Position numbers and translations under genes: made by a program | Source: Timema cristinae | Taxonomy: Eukaryota; Arthropoda; Insecta; Phasmatodea; Timematidae | Length of the DNA: 64,000 nucleotides | Reading direction: 5' to 3' | Assembly (NCBI GenBank): GCA_039000515.1 | Contig: JBCFYV010011135.1 | Span: forward strand, 14,212,376-14,276,375 | Shown: positions 31,768 through 44,149 of the stretch, in pieces | Layout of the letters: each line of letters begins with the position of its first letter | Position numbering within the stretch: position 1 is the stretch's first letter | The notes under the pieces: generated by a model | What the model was told of the DNA's origin: nothing | The model's input: only the letters and a program-made list of their open reading frames with translations | The model's database searches: none

Positions 31768-34700
31768 AAAATGAAACCCATTTGCGGAATGAGCACAATG
31801 GTGGGGATCATCGTTATTATCAAATTATATGTATTTAACGTTAGATATTACTCCTCTACACTACTGCCACATTTGAGGGGCCACAGTTTCTATATTTGAA
31901 TCTGCGGACCTAGCACACATGGTGGGGAACATAGTTTCAATATGTCTATAATTCCCCTGCATAAGTGTGGAACCGAGGTCTGCCGTTATTTTGGAAATAT
32001 GCCTTCAAACCTAAATTAGACTCGAAATTAGCACTGCGCGACCGCCGGTTTAAGGTGCTACAGTTTCTATATTTGAATCTGCGTCATGAGCACACATGGT
32101 GGCAATTATAGTTCTATATGTCTATAATGACCCTGCATAAGTGTGGAACCCGGTCTGCCGTTATTATCGAATTTATAATGTATTTAAAGTTAGATATTAC
32201 TCCTCTACACTACCGCCATGTTTAAGGGGCCACAGTATTCTATATTTGAATCTGCGTCATGAGCACACATGTGGCAATTACAGTTATAGGTGTAAAAAGA
32301 GACCCTTGCATGGTCGTGGAACCTGGTTCTGCGTTATTTTCAGATTGATTGCCTTTAAACTATAATAACCTAATACAGACATGTTGGCGCTAGTTTAAGG
32401 GTGCCACAGTTTCTATATTTGAATCTGCGGCATGAGCACACATGGTGGGGATCATAGTTCTATATGTCTATAATGACCCTGCATATGTGTGGAACCCGGG
32501 TCTGCCGTTATTTTGGAAATATGCCTTCAAACCTAAATTAGACTCGAAATTAGCACTGCGCGACCGCCGGTTTAAGGCGCCACAGTTTCTATATTTGAAT
32601 CTGCGTCATTAGCACACATGGTGGCAATTATAGTTCTATATGTCTATAATGACCTGCATAAGTGTGGAACCCGGGTCTGCCGTTATTATCGAATTATATG
32701 TATTTAAAGTTAGATATTACTCCTCTACACTACCGCCATGTTTAAGGGGCCACAGTTTCTATATTTGAATCTGCGTCATGAGCACACATGGTGGCAATTA
32801 CAGTTATAGTGTAAAAAGAGACCCTTGCATGGTGGGGAACCTGGTTCTGCCGTTATTTTCAGATTGATTGCCTTTAAACTTTAATAACCTAATACAGACA
32901 TGTTGGGCGCAAGTTTAAGGTGCCACAGTTTCTATATTTGAATCTGCGGCATGAGCACACATGGTGGGGCTCATAGTTCTATATGTCTATAATGACCCTG
33001 CATATGTGTGGAACCCGGGTCTGCCGTTATTTTGGAAATATGCCTTCAAACCTAAATTAGACTCGAAATTAGCACTGCGCGACCGCCGGTTTAAGGTGCC
33101 ACAGTTTCTATATTTGAATCTGCGTCATGAGCACACATGGTGGCAATTATAGTTCTATATGTCTATAATGACCCTGCATAAGTGTGGAACCCGGGTCTGC
33201 CGTTATTATCGAATTATATGTATTTAAGTTAGATATTACTCCTCTACACTACCGCCATGTTTAAGGGGCCACAGTTTCTATATTTGAATCTGCGTCATGA
33301 GCACACATGGTGGCAATTACAGTTATAGGTGTAAAAAGAGACCCTGCATGGTCGTGGAACCTGGTTTGCCGTTATTTTCAGATTGATTGCCTTTAAACTA
33401 TAATAACCTAATACAGACATGTTGGGCGCTAGTTTAAGGTGCCACAGTTTCTATATTTGAATCTGCGGCATGAGCACACATGGTGGGGATCATAGTTCAT
33501 ATGTCTATAATGACCCTGCATATGTGTGGAACCCGGGTCTGCCGTTATTTTGGAAATATGCCTTCAAACCTAAATTAGACTCGAAATTAGCACTGCGCGA
33601 CCGCCGGTTTAAGGCGCCACAGTTTCTATATTTGAATCTGCGTCATTAGCACACATGGTGGCAATTATAGTTCTATATGTCTATAATGACCCTGCATAGT
33701 GTGGAACCCGGTCTGCCGTTATTATCGAATTATATGTATTTAAAGTTAGATATTATCCTCTACACTACCCATGTTTAGGGGCCACGTTTCTATATTTGAA
33801 TCTGCGTCATGAGCACACATGGTGCAATTACAGTTATAGTGTAAAAAAGACCGCAGGTGTGGAACCTGGTTCTGCCGTTATTTTCAGATTGATTGCCTTA
33901 AATATAATAACCTAATACAGACATGTTGGGCCTAGTTTAGGTGCACAGTTCTATATTTGAATCTGCGGCATGAGCACACAGGTGGGGATCATAGTTCTAT
34001 ATGTCATAATGACCCTGCATATGTGTGGAACCCGGGTCTGCCGTTATTTTGGAAATATGCTTCAAACCTAATTAGACTCGAAATTAGCCTGCGCGACCGC
34101 CGGTTTAAGCGCCACAGTTTCTATATTTGAATCTGCGTATTAGCACACATGGTGGCAATTATAGTTCTATATGTCTATAATGACCCTGCATAAGTGTGGA
34201 ACCGGGTCTGCCGTTATTATCGAATTATATTATTTAAAGTTAGATATTACTCCTCACACTACCGCCATGTTTAAGGGCCACAGTTTCTATTTTGAATCGC
34301 GTCATGAGCCACATGGTGGCAATTACAGTTATAGTGTAAAAAGAGACCTGCATGTTTGTGGACCGGTTCTGCCGTTATTTTCAATTGATTCCCTTTAAAT
34401 TTATAACTAATACAGACATGTTGGGCGCAAGTTTAGGTCCACAGTTTTATATTTGAATCTGCGGCATGAGCACACAGGTGGGGCTCATAGTTCTATATGT
34501 CTATAATGACCTGCATATGTGTGGAACCCGGGTCTGCCGTTATTTTGGAAATATGCCTTCAAACCTAAATTAGACTCGAAATTAGCACTGCGCGACGCCG
34601 TTTAAGGTGCACAGTTTCTATATTTGAATCTGCGTCATAGCACACATGGTGGCAATTATAGTTCTATATGTCTATAATGACCCTGCATAAGTGTGGAAAC

Positions 34701-36834
34701 CGGGTCTGCCGTATTATCGAATTATATGTATTTAAAGTTAGATATTACTCCTCTACACTACGCCATGTTTAAGGGGCCACAGTTTCTATATTTGAATCTG
34801 CGTCATGAGCACACATGGTGGCAATTACAGTTATAGGTGTAAAAAGAGACCCTGCATGGTTCGTGGAACCTGGTTCTGCCGTTATTTTCAGATTGATTGC
34901 CTTTAAACTATAATAACCTAATACAGACATTTGGGCGCTAGTTTAAGGTGCCACAGTTTCTATATTTGAATCTGCGCATGAGCACACATGGTGGGGATCA
35001 TAGTTCTATATGTCTATAATGACCCTGCATATGTGTGGAACCCGGGTCTGCCGTTATTTTGGAAATATGCCTTCAAACCTAAATTAGACTCGAAATTAGC
35101 ACTGCGCGACCGCCGGTTTAAGGCGCCACAGTTTCTATATTTGAATCTGCGTCATTAGCACACATGGTGGCAATTATAGTTCTATATGTCTATAATGACC
35201 CTGCATAAGTGTGGAACCCGGGTCTGCCGTTATTATCGAATTATATGTATTTAAAGTTAGATATTACTCCTCTACACTACCGCCATGTTTAAGGGGCCAC
35301 AGTTTCTATATTTGAATCTGCGTCATGAGCACACATGGTGGCAATTACAGTTATAGGTGTAAAAAGAGACCCTGCATGGTCGTGGAACCTGGTTCTGCCG
35401 TTATTTTCAGATTGATTGCCTTTAAATTTTAATAACCTAATACAGACATGTTGGGCGCAAGTTTAAGGTGCCACAGTTTCTATATTTGAATCTGCGGCAT
35501 GAGCACACATGGTGGGGCTCATAGTTCTATATGTCTATAATGACCCTGCATATGTGTGGAACCCGGGTCTGCCGTTATTTTGGAAATATGCCTTCAAACC
35601 TAAATTAGACTCGAAATTAGCACTGCGCGACCGCCGGTTTAAGGCGCCACAGTTTCTATATTTGAATCTGCGTCATTAGCACACATGGTGGCAATTATAG
35701 TTCTATATGTCTATAATGACCCTGCATAAGTGTGGAACCCGGGTCTGCCGTTATTATCGAATTATATGTATTTAAAGATAGATATTACTCCTCTACACTA
35801 CCGCCATGTTTAAGGGGCCACAGTTTCTATATTTGAATCTGCGTCATGAGCACACATGGTGGCAATTACAGTTATAGGTGTAAAAGAGACCCTGCATGGT
35901 CGTGGAACCTGGTTCTGCCGTTATTTTCAGATTGATTGCCTTTAAACTATAATAACCTAATACAGACATGTTGGGCGCTAGTTTAAGGTGCCACAGTTTC
36001 TATATTTGAATCTGCGGCATGAGCACACATGGTGGGGATCATAGTTCTATATGTCTATAATGACCCTGCATATGTGTGGAACCCGGGTCTGCCGTTATTT
36101 TGGAAATATGCCTTCAAACCTAAATTAGACTCGAAATTAGCACTGCGCGACCGCCGGTTTAAGGCGCCACAGTTTCTATATTTGAATCTGCGTCATGAGC
36201 ACACATGGTGGCAATTATAGTTCTATATGTCTATAATGACCCTGCATAAGTGTGGAACCCGGGTCTGCCGTTATTATCGAATTATATGTATTTAAAGTTA
36301 GATATTACTCCTCTACACTACCGCCATGTTTAAGGGGCCACAGTTTCTATATTTGAATCTGCGGCATGAGCACACATGGTGGGGCTCATAGTTCTATATG
36401 TCTATAATGACCCTGCATAAGTGTGGAACCCGGGTCTGCCGTTATTATCGAATTATATGTATTTAAAGTTAGATATTACTCCTCTACACTACCGCCATGT
36501 TTAAGGGGCCACAGTTTCTATATTTGAATCTGCGTCATGAGCACACATGGTGGCAATTACAGTTATAGGTGTAAAAAGAGACCCTGCATGGTCGTGGAAC
36601 CTGGTTCTGCCGTTATTTTCAGATTGATTGCCTTTAAACTATAATAACCTAATACAGACATGTTGGGCGCTAGTTTAAGGTGCCACAGTTTCTATATTTG
36701 AATCTGCGGCATGAGCACACATGGTGGGGATCATAGTTCTATATGTCTATAATGACCCTGCATATGTGTGGAACCCGGGTCTGCCGTTATTTTGGAAATA
36801 TGCCTTCAAACCTATATTACACTCGAAATTAGCA
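31768..36834 (+). repeat. Satellite array with three-monomer higher-order repeat
   Basis: About 29 monomers of 162-177 bp, each opening GTTTAAGG and CCACAGTTTCTATATTTGAA. Three diverged types alternate A-B-C: A ends with CTGCGCGACCGCCG (~176 bp), B with CTCTACACTACCGCCAT (~171 bp), C with CAGACATGTTGGGCGC (~173 bp). A starts are at 31871, 32393, 32913, 33432, 33935, 34431, 34941, 35461, 35981 and 36673: a 520-bp higher-order period, with one longer step containing an A/B hybrid. Copies of the same type are almost identical between periods, while types differ strongly, the classic sign of homogenisation at the 520-bp level. The first ~100 bp is a decayed edge. Open frames of 60-75 codons in it are incidental. 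Confidence 0.95.
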
Positions 36835-36947
36835 CGAAATGGTAATGCTAAAAAAATAAAAAGGGTTCTTTAAAAATATTTAATTAATTTTATTTTACTC
36901 ATTTCTATTTTTTTAATTTCGTTTCAAAATATATAGTTTAATATTAA

Positions 36948-36950
<3 letters not shown>
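36835..36950. other. Short AT-rich junction
   Basis: Separates the satellite end from the next SINE tail. Confidence 0.4.
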
Positions 36951-36985
<35 letters not shown>

Positions 36986-37272
36986 CATTATTTTTATTAT
37001 TATTATCATCACTCCGTCTTACTAACGGTTCGGTTTGTACGCACTTACGCTAATGTGTAATGGTAGGTGATTGTGAGATGAAATGGAGGACCTACAGTTT
37101 AGCGTGGAATCCGAACCACGGTGAAGGCCTGGCACTCCACACATTCACATGACGTCTTGTCATAGGTGAAGGAAGGGTTTGGTAATCAGATATCTCTGTG
37201 CCTGGACCGAGGATAGAACTTCAGACTCCATCACAGAAGTCCGACACATTACCCCTAGACCACCAGGTCACC
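36951..37272 (-). repeat. SINE family S1, full-length copy
   Basis: (TTA)n tail at left, 3' domain, body (GGAATCCGAACCACGGTG) and tRNA-like head ending in GACCACCAGGTCACC at right. Confidence 0.8.
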
Positions 37273-38677
37273 TTTACAATTGTCAAATGATTTTAAAAAA
37301 ATAATTAAAACTCAAGATGGCTAAAATTTATTTTAGAAATTGTAATCCTTAAAGATTTATTATTTTTTTTAGTCACAGTTTAATAATTAAATTTGATGAG
37401 AAATTACACCTAGTTTCCGGAATCGAGTTCAAAATATTTGTCTAAGAAATACCATAGCTAATATTTCCAGATTCTGCCTACCCATACAGTATATATAGGC
37501 CTACATTTCAATCAAGTAGAGTAGGGACGAGTAAGGTAGAATTTATGGGGGTTCAAAGTATGAAAACACAAGGAAAAATTAGTTAATTTCATTGGGTCAG
37601 AGCTTAAAACCCGATTTCTCCGTGTCCGGTAAATTAGACTAGATTAGTTTAACATTTTGTTCACGAGCCCATTGATGTATGTCTTTAATAGCTGTCTTGT
37701 ACCTAAAAAAAACTCCTTGTATAAGAGGGCATAATCACTGTATGAAACTAATCCCCCCAAACCTGCCTGATTTCCACATATGATTTTGTAAAATATTGAA
37801 AACGAAAAGTGCCATTATTAAACAAGTTGCAGTCAGTCTGCATCCTGGCGTCTGAGAAGGATGTCCTCATTGCAGCGATAAAAGGGCTTAAAGATGGTCT
37901 TGGGTTCGATGTCCATCTTAACTAGCTAGAGATCATTACTGTGTGAATGACCTGTGATCTGATCTCCAACATGACCTTGACCCGTTGGCTGGGGAGCTGA
38001 GAACTAATAGCAGTTTCAGGATTTTTGTTCGGATGACCAGCCCGAACTTTGAGCGTGTTTTAAATACGAGTGGATCGTCGTAGTGGTATCTGCAGATTAT
38101 TGCCCTAAAATGTATTCGAAATATTTTATTGGGAAAAGATATATTATTGTAATAAGCCCTCACTCGAATTAATAGTTAGAATTTGAGTCATTAAAGGCTA
38201 TCGATTTTACATAGATATTTAGGTTTTGCTGTTTAATTTGGATAACAAAAAATATATTGTCCCCCTTCACGCTACACTGATAGCTTTAGCTCTCTATCTA
38301 TTTGTTGCACAAAGCCACTTAAGTGAGAATTGTTGAACTGCTGTTATTTTTAACCAAAGAGAAATATTTTATTTACCGATCTAAAACAATACACCAATCA
38401 TGGTTTCAATGGTAGTGTACACAAATAAAGATTGTACAGATGATTCACTACCCACACAAAAGGAAAACCTGTTAAATTCACTATGAATATTGGGTTTTAG
38501 TTTTAGGCCACTATTTTTATCGGCATCCTGGACCTCAAACCTTTAAAATTAGTGTTCGTTTGTCAAAACCTGTTCAGCCATTTCCTCATAAGTTCTATTA
38601 CTGGACACGAGCTTATCAAATTATATATAAGATGATGATAGTTGACTAAAGAGAGAGAATACATCATTTAGGGATAC

Positions 38678-38679
<2 letters not shown>
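37273..38679. other. Spacer, no gene seen
   Basis: No domain-bearing ORF. 37850-38170 is somewhat GC-richer, with a 75-codon minus-strand frame of no recognisable content. Confidence 0.4.
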
Positions 38680-38731
<52 letters not shown>

Positions 38732-38988
38732 CATCACTCCGTCTTACTACCCGTTCGGTTTATACGCACTTAAGCTAATGTGTAATGGTAATGTGATTGT
38801 GAGATGAAATGGAGGACCTACAGTTTAACGTGGGATCCGAACCACGGTGGAGGCCTGGCACTCCCCACATTCACAAGTTGTGATTAATACACGTCTTGTC
38901 AGAGATGAAGGATCAAGAAAGGGTTTGATAATCAGATAAATCTGTGCCGGGACCGAGGATTGAACCCCGGACCCTAGCACAGAGGGAT
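38680..38988 (-). repeat. SINE family S1 copy with long (TTA)n tail
   Basis: About 50 nt of pure TTA tail, 3' domain CCGTCTTACTACCCGTTCGG, body, and B-box region (ATTGAACCCCGG); the A-box end is truncated. Confidence 0.8.
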
Positions 38989-39227
38989 ATTATTCCAGTT
39001 GAAAAGGATTAGCAGTAACTTTCGATTGTACAAACTGTCCTCTATTTGTGCAAAATATTTTAAACCCAAATGTTTCTTTGATCTTTACCGCCACCCAACG
39101 GGAAACGTGCAACATGTAAAACTTAAAATTTGTTTTAAGACTACAGTGTTTTCAAACATTTTTCAATTGATTTTCCAATAAGTTGTAAAACATTGTTTCA
39201 AAACACAACTTTTACAACTTGTATAGT

Positions 39228-39475
39228 CTAAACGCACCACGTCTTACTACTCGTTCGGGTCATACGTCCATGTACTAATTATTCAAATGGGTTCTTATAT
39301 GAGGAAAGTGTAATTTAGATAAAGCGCACCCGCATTTTTGTGGAAAGAGAGTGTTAAAACATTTAGTAAATAAAAACCTCAGTACACCCGACCGAGAGCG
39401 AACCACGATCTCCTCGTCCTCGGCAGTCTAATCTAGAGCGAGACTAGTGAGTTAGACCATGTGGCCACCGAGGTG
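39228..39475 (-). repeat. SINE family S2, reverse copy with complete head
   Basis: Minus strand: CACCTCGGTGGCCACATGG head, GAGATCGTGGTTCGCTCTCG B-box area, body, and the shared 3' domain (CCGAACGAGTAGTAAGACG) at 39232-39265. Confidence 0.8.
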
Positions 39476-39540
39476 TGTTACAATCTTCTCAGTACAATCA
39501 CAAACCTGACTGATTAAACTGTTGTTAGCTAATATTTAAA

Positions 39541-39673
39541 TCGAGTCTTCGTCGGGTCTACTGAGGATACATTTTGATAAACTGTTTCCCACTCTCTCTT
39601 CGAGCAAATACGAGTGCCTTTATCCCTAACACTTTGCGTAATTAACATAACCCGAATGCGTATAAAGACGTGG
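39541..39673 (+). repeat. SINE family S2, partial copy
   Basis: CGAGTCTTCGTCGGGTCTAC to the 3' domain ACCCGAATGCGTATAAAGAC and GTGGTGC. Lies head-to-head with the preceding reverse copy, 65 bp apart. Confidence 0.7.
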
Positions 39674-40429
39674 TGCTAAAAATATATATAGTATGCGTGT
39701 CATTATAATATCATATCTGTAATGTTTACACACACTGAAATATTAGGACGTTTATAGAAAATACAATATAACGATGTTTTGTATAATAATCTCTTGTTGC
39801 CTTCCCTGGTTGTGTATAGAAATGAAATGTTTGTCCGTCTCTCTATCTGTAAGTCTATTTGTTCCTTTATCACGCCCAAACCCCTGTACCAGCTGACTTG
39901 AGATCTGGCATGGGTACACACATATAGCTCATTGAATAATTAAAATTTACTTACGCCATTTGGTTTCAAAGTAGCAGCTATAAAACAATCACGTCCAAAT
40001 CACGTGACAGTTTACTAAAAGATTAAAATATCAAAATTGATAGTCAATATAGCTACTCAAGCGATGTTTTGTAAAATTAGTATCTAAACACAATTTAACA
40101 TTTCAAACAAAAAATCTCATTTTTTCCGTTACAAAGACATAAAGGGTACAATGTACACCTCGAAATAAGAAATTTAAAATTTTGATTGGATTTTTTTAAA
40201 ATTAATTAAGGAAAAATGAAATAGGCTTATAAATGAACGCTGAAAAAATAGTTTAGATATTATTGCTAACAACATATAATTTGATATACTCAGAGCTCAA
40301 ATATTTATGTACAATTTTAACTAGCAATAATGGTATTAGATTAGAAATTAGGAAAATAAAACAGTCGGGAAATGCTTACTAGTATTCGGTCAGTTAGTTG
40401 TAGTCATCTTGCCTGCTGTAAAGGAATGT
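39674..40429. other. Spacer with possible dispersed-repeat text
   Basis: 39830-39920 (GTCCGTCTCTCTATCTG, CACGCCCAAACCCCTGTACC) resembles a widely dispersed arthropod repeat motif; no coding content recognised. Confidence 0.35.
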
Positions 40430-40860
40430 AAAACTCAGAATATACGAAACAATAATTTTACCTGATGCTCTCTATGGGTGCTAAACATGGTCTCGTACCT
40501 TACATTACGAAACTACGTTTAGGGTGCTCGAAAACAAAGTGCTTAGGAAGATTGTAGGTCCAAAAATGGATGACAATAGTAGGGAGTGGAGGAGGTTACA
40601 TTGGGAGGTTACTGTGCTCATTAACAGATATTGTTAGGCTAATTAAATCTCGCAGATTATGGTGGGCAGGACATGTACCATCAAGGCACTGACTGGTAAA
40701 GCCAATGGGAAGAGACCAGTGGAAAGACCTAGATGCAGTTGGGAGGATAACATTAGAATGGACCTGAGCTATACTGGATAGAGCTAGCTCAGGATAGGGA
40801 TAGGTGGAGTACCTTTTTAAGTGCGGCAATGAACTTTTGAGTCCCTAATGCCATAGAGTA
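40430..40860 (+). pseudogene. LINE ORF2 C-terminal relic
   Basis: In shifting frames the plus strand gives VLENKVLRKIVGPKMDDN, LWWAGHVPS, WEDNIRMDLS and ELAQDRDRWSTFLSAAMNF. This order (LWW-GHV, R-W-E-DNI-x-DL, DRD-W) is the usual C-terminus of a common arthropod non-LTR retrotransposon group. Several frameshifts and a stop inside; the catalytic reverse transcriptase core lies outside or is lost. It is related in type to the end that seeded the 2.1-kb minisatellite but is a different subfamily. Confidence 0.75.
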
Positions 40861-42599
40861 AGTATATACAGTAATTAGAAACTTAGTCGGAAGAAACAAA
40901 ATGAAGAGTTTGTTTTTTCTTTATGTTGGTAGCAAAACGTTGCCCGGGGTAACCATGAAATTCAATGTAGGGCTACCCAAGACAACGCCGGGTACTTCTG
41001 CCAGTGATTACATAAAGGTGTCCCAGTAACTAATCAGGGTTTTTAAATTAAATATATATTACATCGAGTAATTATCTTCAATCAAACACCGGGATGTATA
41101 GCTGGCTGGTGAGACAGTCGCGCGGTTACTCGGTTGCATCACTCACCCTGACGCACCATCTTAAAAACAACTCTTTAATCGAGGAAACATTCTATTCTCA
41201 CAACCTTGGGCTCAAGGAGCTTAGAAACAAAGATATATAGAAAACTAAAATTTGGCATGTATACTTAGGACAACTCTTGAGGATTTGTACATAAGTAATT
41301 TTTAACAGCTTTTTCATATATTGTGAGTCTGACGCCTTTGACCCCGTGAAAATCACTACAGGTAGCTACATAACAAAGTGAGGGGCTAGGGGAAGGGGGC
41401 TATCATAGACTTAGTCTCTCTCAGAGTGTATATTGTTTTCTTATTCTAAGTCTTTCACCACGATAAAATTTAACCCTCAAATTTAGAGAAAAATCTCAAC
41501 CTTGAGTTTAAAGCGAGATTTCTCGAAACCATTTAATTTATTCGGGCAACGCTGGGCACTTGCCATTAGATAAAATAATAAAACAAGAAAAAGGACCTCT
41601 GATGGTAAAATACTGCAAAAGGCAAACTAAACAGTTATTCCTAGAAAAAATATAGAAAGGCACATTTGATAAGAAAATATTTGTTCTCGATAATATTTAA
41701 CTTTTAATACAATAATGATAAATTATATTTCATTGTCACTAAAAAAAAATTCAATTATATTGATATGTGTTGTTAGTTTTCAAAATATGTTTCAATTTAA
41801 TTTCAAATTAAATTGACTTAGTAAAAAATACTAACGACAGTAGGGCACTCTTAATATAACGGGGAATTTAACGTATTTCAATTTACGCTTATACTTCTCA
41901 AATTATTCAGTGGAAGGAGAAATCACTTCTTTCCCAACATGTGAATTCCAGACCAAAACATTCGAACGTAAAGTCCTTTAAATAAATTGCATATTAAAAT
42001 TTAAACTGTCAACCAAGGCCGGGTCTAAATTATTTTGCCGCCCTGACTAGATCAAGAATGGTAATACTGTATCACACTCGACTACATACACCCTTTCCCA
42101 TCCCTTACAATATCTTCGTTATAAGCTGTAACTGCGAATAAGCCCAAGTACAGAAACATGGGGTTGAGTTGCAGCTAGAGATATTATTAACTGACAAAAG
42201 GTATGACAAGGGCACAGACAAGGAAATAACAGATACACAGCCTTACGGGAGATTTGTTGCGCTCCTCGAGTCAGGTAGAACTTAAAATATCCAGTGATAA
42301 CAGCGCTTCCAAGTGAGAATTCTTTGAAACAACTCAATTTCAAAAATTTTCTGATGAGAGACAAACCGATAGAGTGAGAGCTAAAAGTTGCTGTCTTGTC
42401 TCTCCTAGTACAATAGATCAGGTAGAGGCAATCCCTTACCCCAACTCACCCCCCCTTTCATTTAACAAAACTTTGCAAACAATGGGAGGGTTGGAACCAA
42501 ATATACAATACCAGTGCTTCTACAGTGTTGACATGAGTCTTGGAAATGCACTTGTAAATGAATTATTAAATATTTTGTGACCAGCTTCTGCAGTCACAA
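40861..42599. other. Spacer with transposon-end fragments
   Basis: CAACGCCGGGTACTTC near 40983 and CAACGCTGGGCACTTGCC near 41547 look like LINE 3'-end motifs. CAGTAGGGCACTCTTAATAT at 41838 resembles a Tigger-type terminal repeat; its partner was not found. The rest is unassigned. Confidence 0.35.
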
Positions 42600-42770
42600 T
42601 TCTTTAGGATTCACTTTTTCGTTAGACTAGACTTCAAATAACTGGGATATGTGTTCGAATCCCGATCGGTTGTACTGAGAGTGTTTTTTCCTAATATGCT
42701 TATAATTCTCCTTCAACGCAAATACGGGCACATTTCCCAAACATTTTACCTTCCTCATTCCTTATCCATT
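42600..42770 (+). repeat. SINE family S2, partial copy
   Basis: GTGTTCGAATCCCGATCGG (intact B-box) then TGTACTGAGAGTG and TCTCCTTCAACGCAAATACG. Confidence 0.7.
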
Positions 42771-44149
42771 GGATTAAATACGCGGATAGCTGTAATGGGA
42801 AGTATGACACGTGTACACAAAATATGTCAGTAATTAAAATTAAATACTTATGTTGTAAAGGTTGCATTTATTTTTTACATTTAGTTGTCAAATCAATACA
42901 AATTATACAAGGATATGCTACTAATTTTTTTTAAAGTTAAATACATAGAAAATATAATAAAAAGAGTTTCCTAGGTATATATTGGGTATCGGTAATACCG
43001 TCTTATTTTAAACACTGGAAAGATTATATTCAACATTATTTTATACAGATGTGCAATGAGAGTTAACAAATCGGTTTTAAATCAGTTTATAGTAAAATCA
43101 AGACTGAAAATGAAGCTTATTTTCTTAAACGCTCTTTTAGGATCACCCAACAAAACGATCATAATGTTTTGTCCAATTATTACACTCTTCCAACACCTTC
43201 TCGTGTCTGTATGGAGAATTAAATACCTCTTAATTTTATTAAAGGGGAATAGAAATAATTTTTTTTTACTCTGAAAACTTTTTCAATACAAGATTATTTT
43301 ACTATAAAAGAACAATATTTTCATACATTTAACAATCGCAGATTTTCTTAAAAATAACTATTTACATCAAAATAAAATATAGTTTAGTAAAGTGAGTAAA
43401 ATTGTTGACAGTACAAGTATATATAAGAATACTTTTAACTATACCCAAATATTGTTTTAATCACAGCCATAGTTACAAAGGGTTTTGTGTAAAAATTATC
43501 TATTAAGATGTAAAATAAAGTTCTGTTTATATAGTTTGGACAGGCTCGAGACTAAAATTATGATCACTAGCATTAAAAAATCAATACAATAATAATAATA
43601 ATAATAATAATAATGCAAAAATATGATTTAACAGAAATTTGATTAAAATATGTGTCAAATAAATTTGGACATTGATATATTTCATAATATTCTGGTCACT
43701 TTGATTTCATATTGTACTAGATCAATCTTTGACATACAATCCTGAACCAACCATGGCAATCACAAACTAGTTATATCAATTAATAGATACGAAATCTAAG
43801 AAAGAAAATATTACTTAATCTATTAACTGAGTTTTCAAACGAGCGCAATCACAGGATGGCCGTTGTGCCCCATTGACAAAGCAAACTTTACCTAAGCAAG
43901 ATCATAGAAAAATGTTAGAAAAATTAGCATCACATTTCACCAAAGAACATAAATTAAATAATATACTCGGTTACAGAAACATATTAAATATGAAGCATCA
44001 TGATTTTACAAAGATAATCGTGACCACCAAGTTATGCCGCCTGAATTGGTTTATTTTAATAGTTATGCCGCTCCTAGATATGCGATAACTGCTATGTATT
44101 TGTAAATCTAATGTATCCACTTTAAAATAGTATTTAGTTTGCGTATTCA
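42771..44149. other. AT-rich spacer with an (AAT)n run
   Basis: An AAT microsatellite at about 43588-43614 may be an orphan SINE tail. No gene recognised. Confidence 0.4.

Noticed and set aside
31768..36834. CENP-B-box in satellite monomers
   Set aside because: GTGTGGAACCCGGGT shares only about seven of nine essential positions; the TTCG half is not matched.
31768..36834. CRISPR array or coding genes
   Set aside because: Repeats are contiguous with no unique spacers; open frames of 60-75 codons recur only because the satellite recurs.
36951..38988. Simple microsatellites (TTA)n as independent features
   Set aside because: Each is directly attached to an S1 3' domain and is best explained as a SINE tail.
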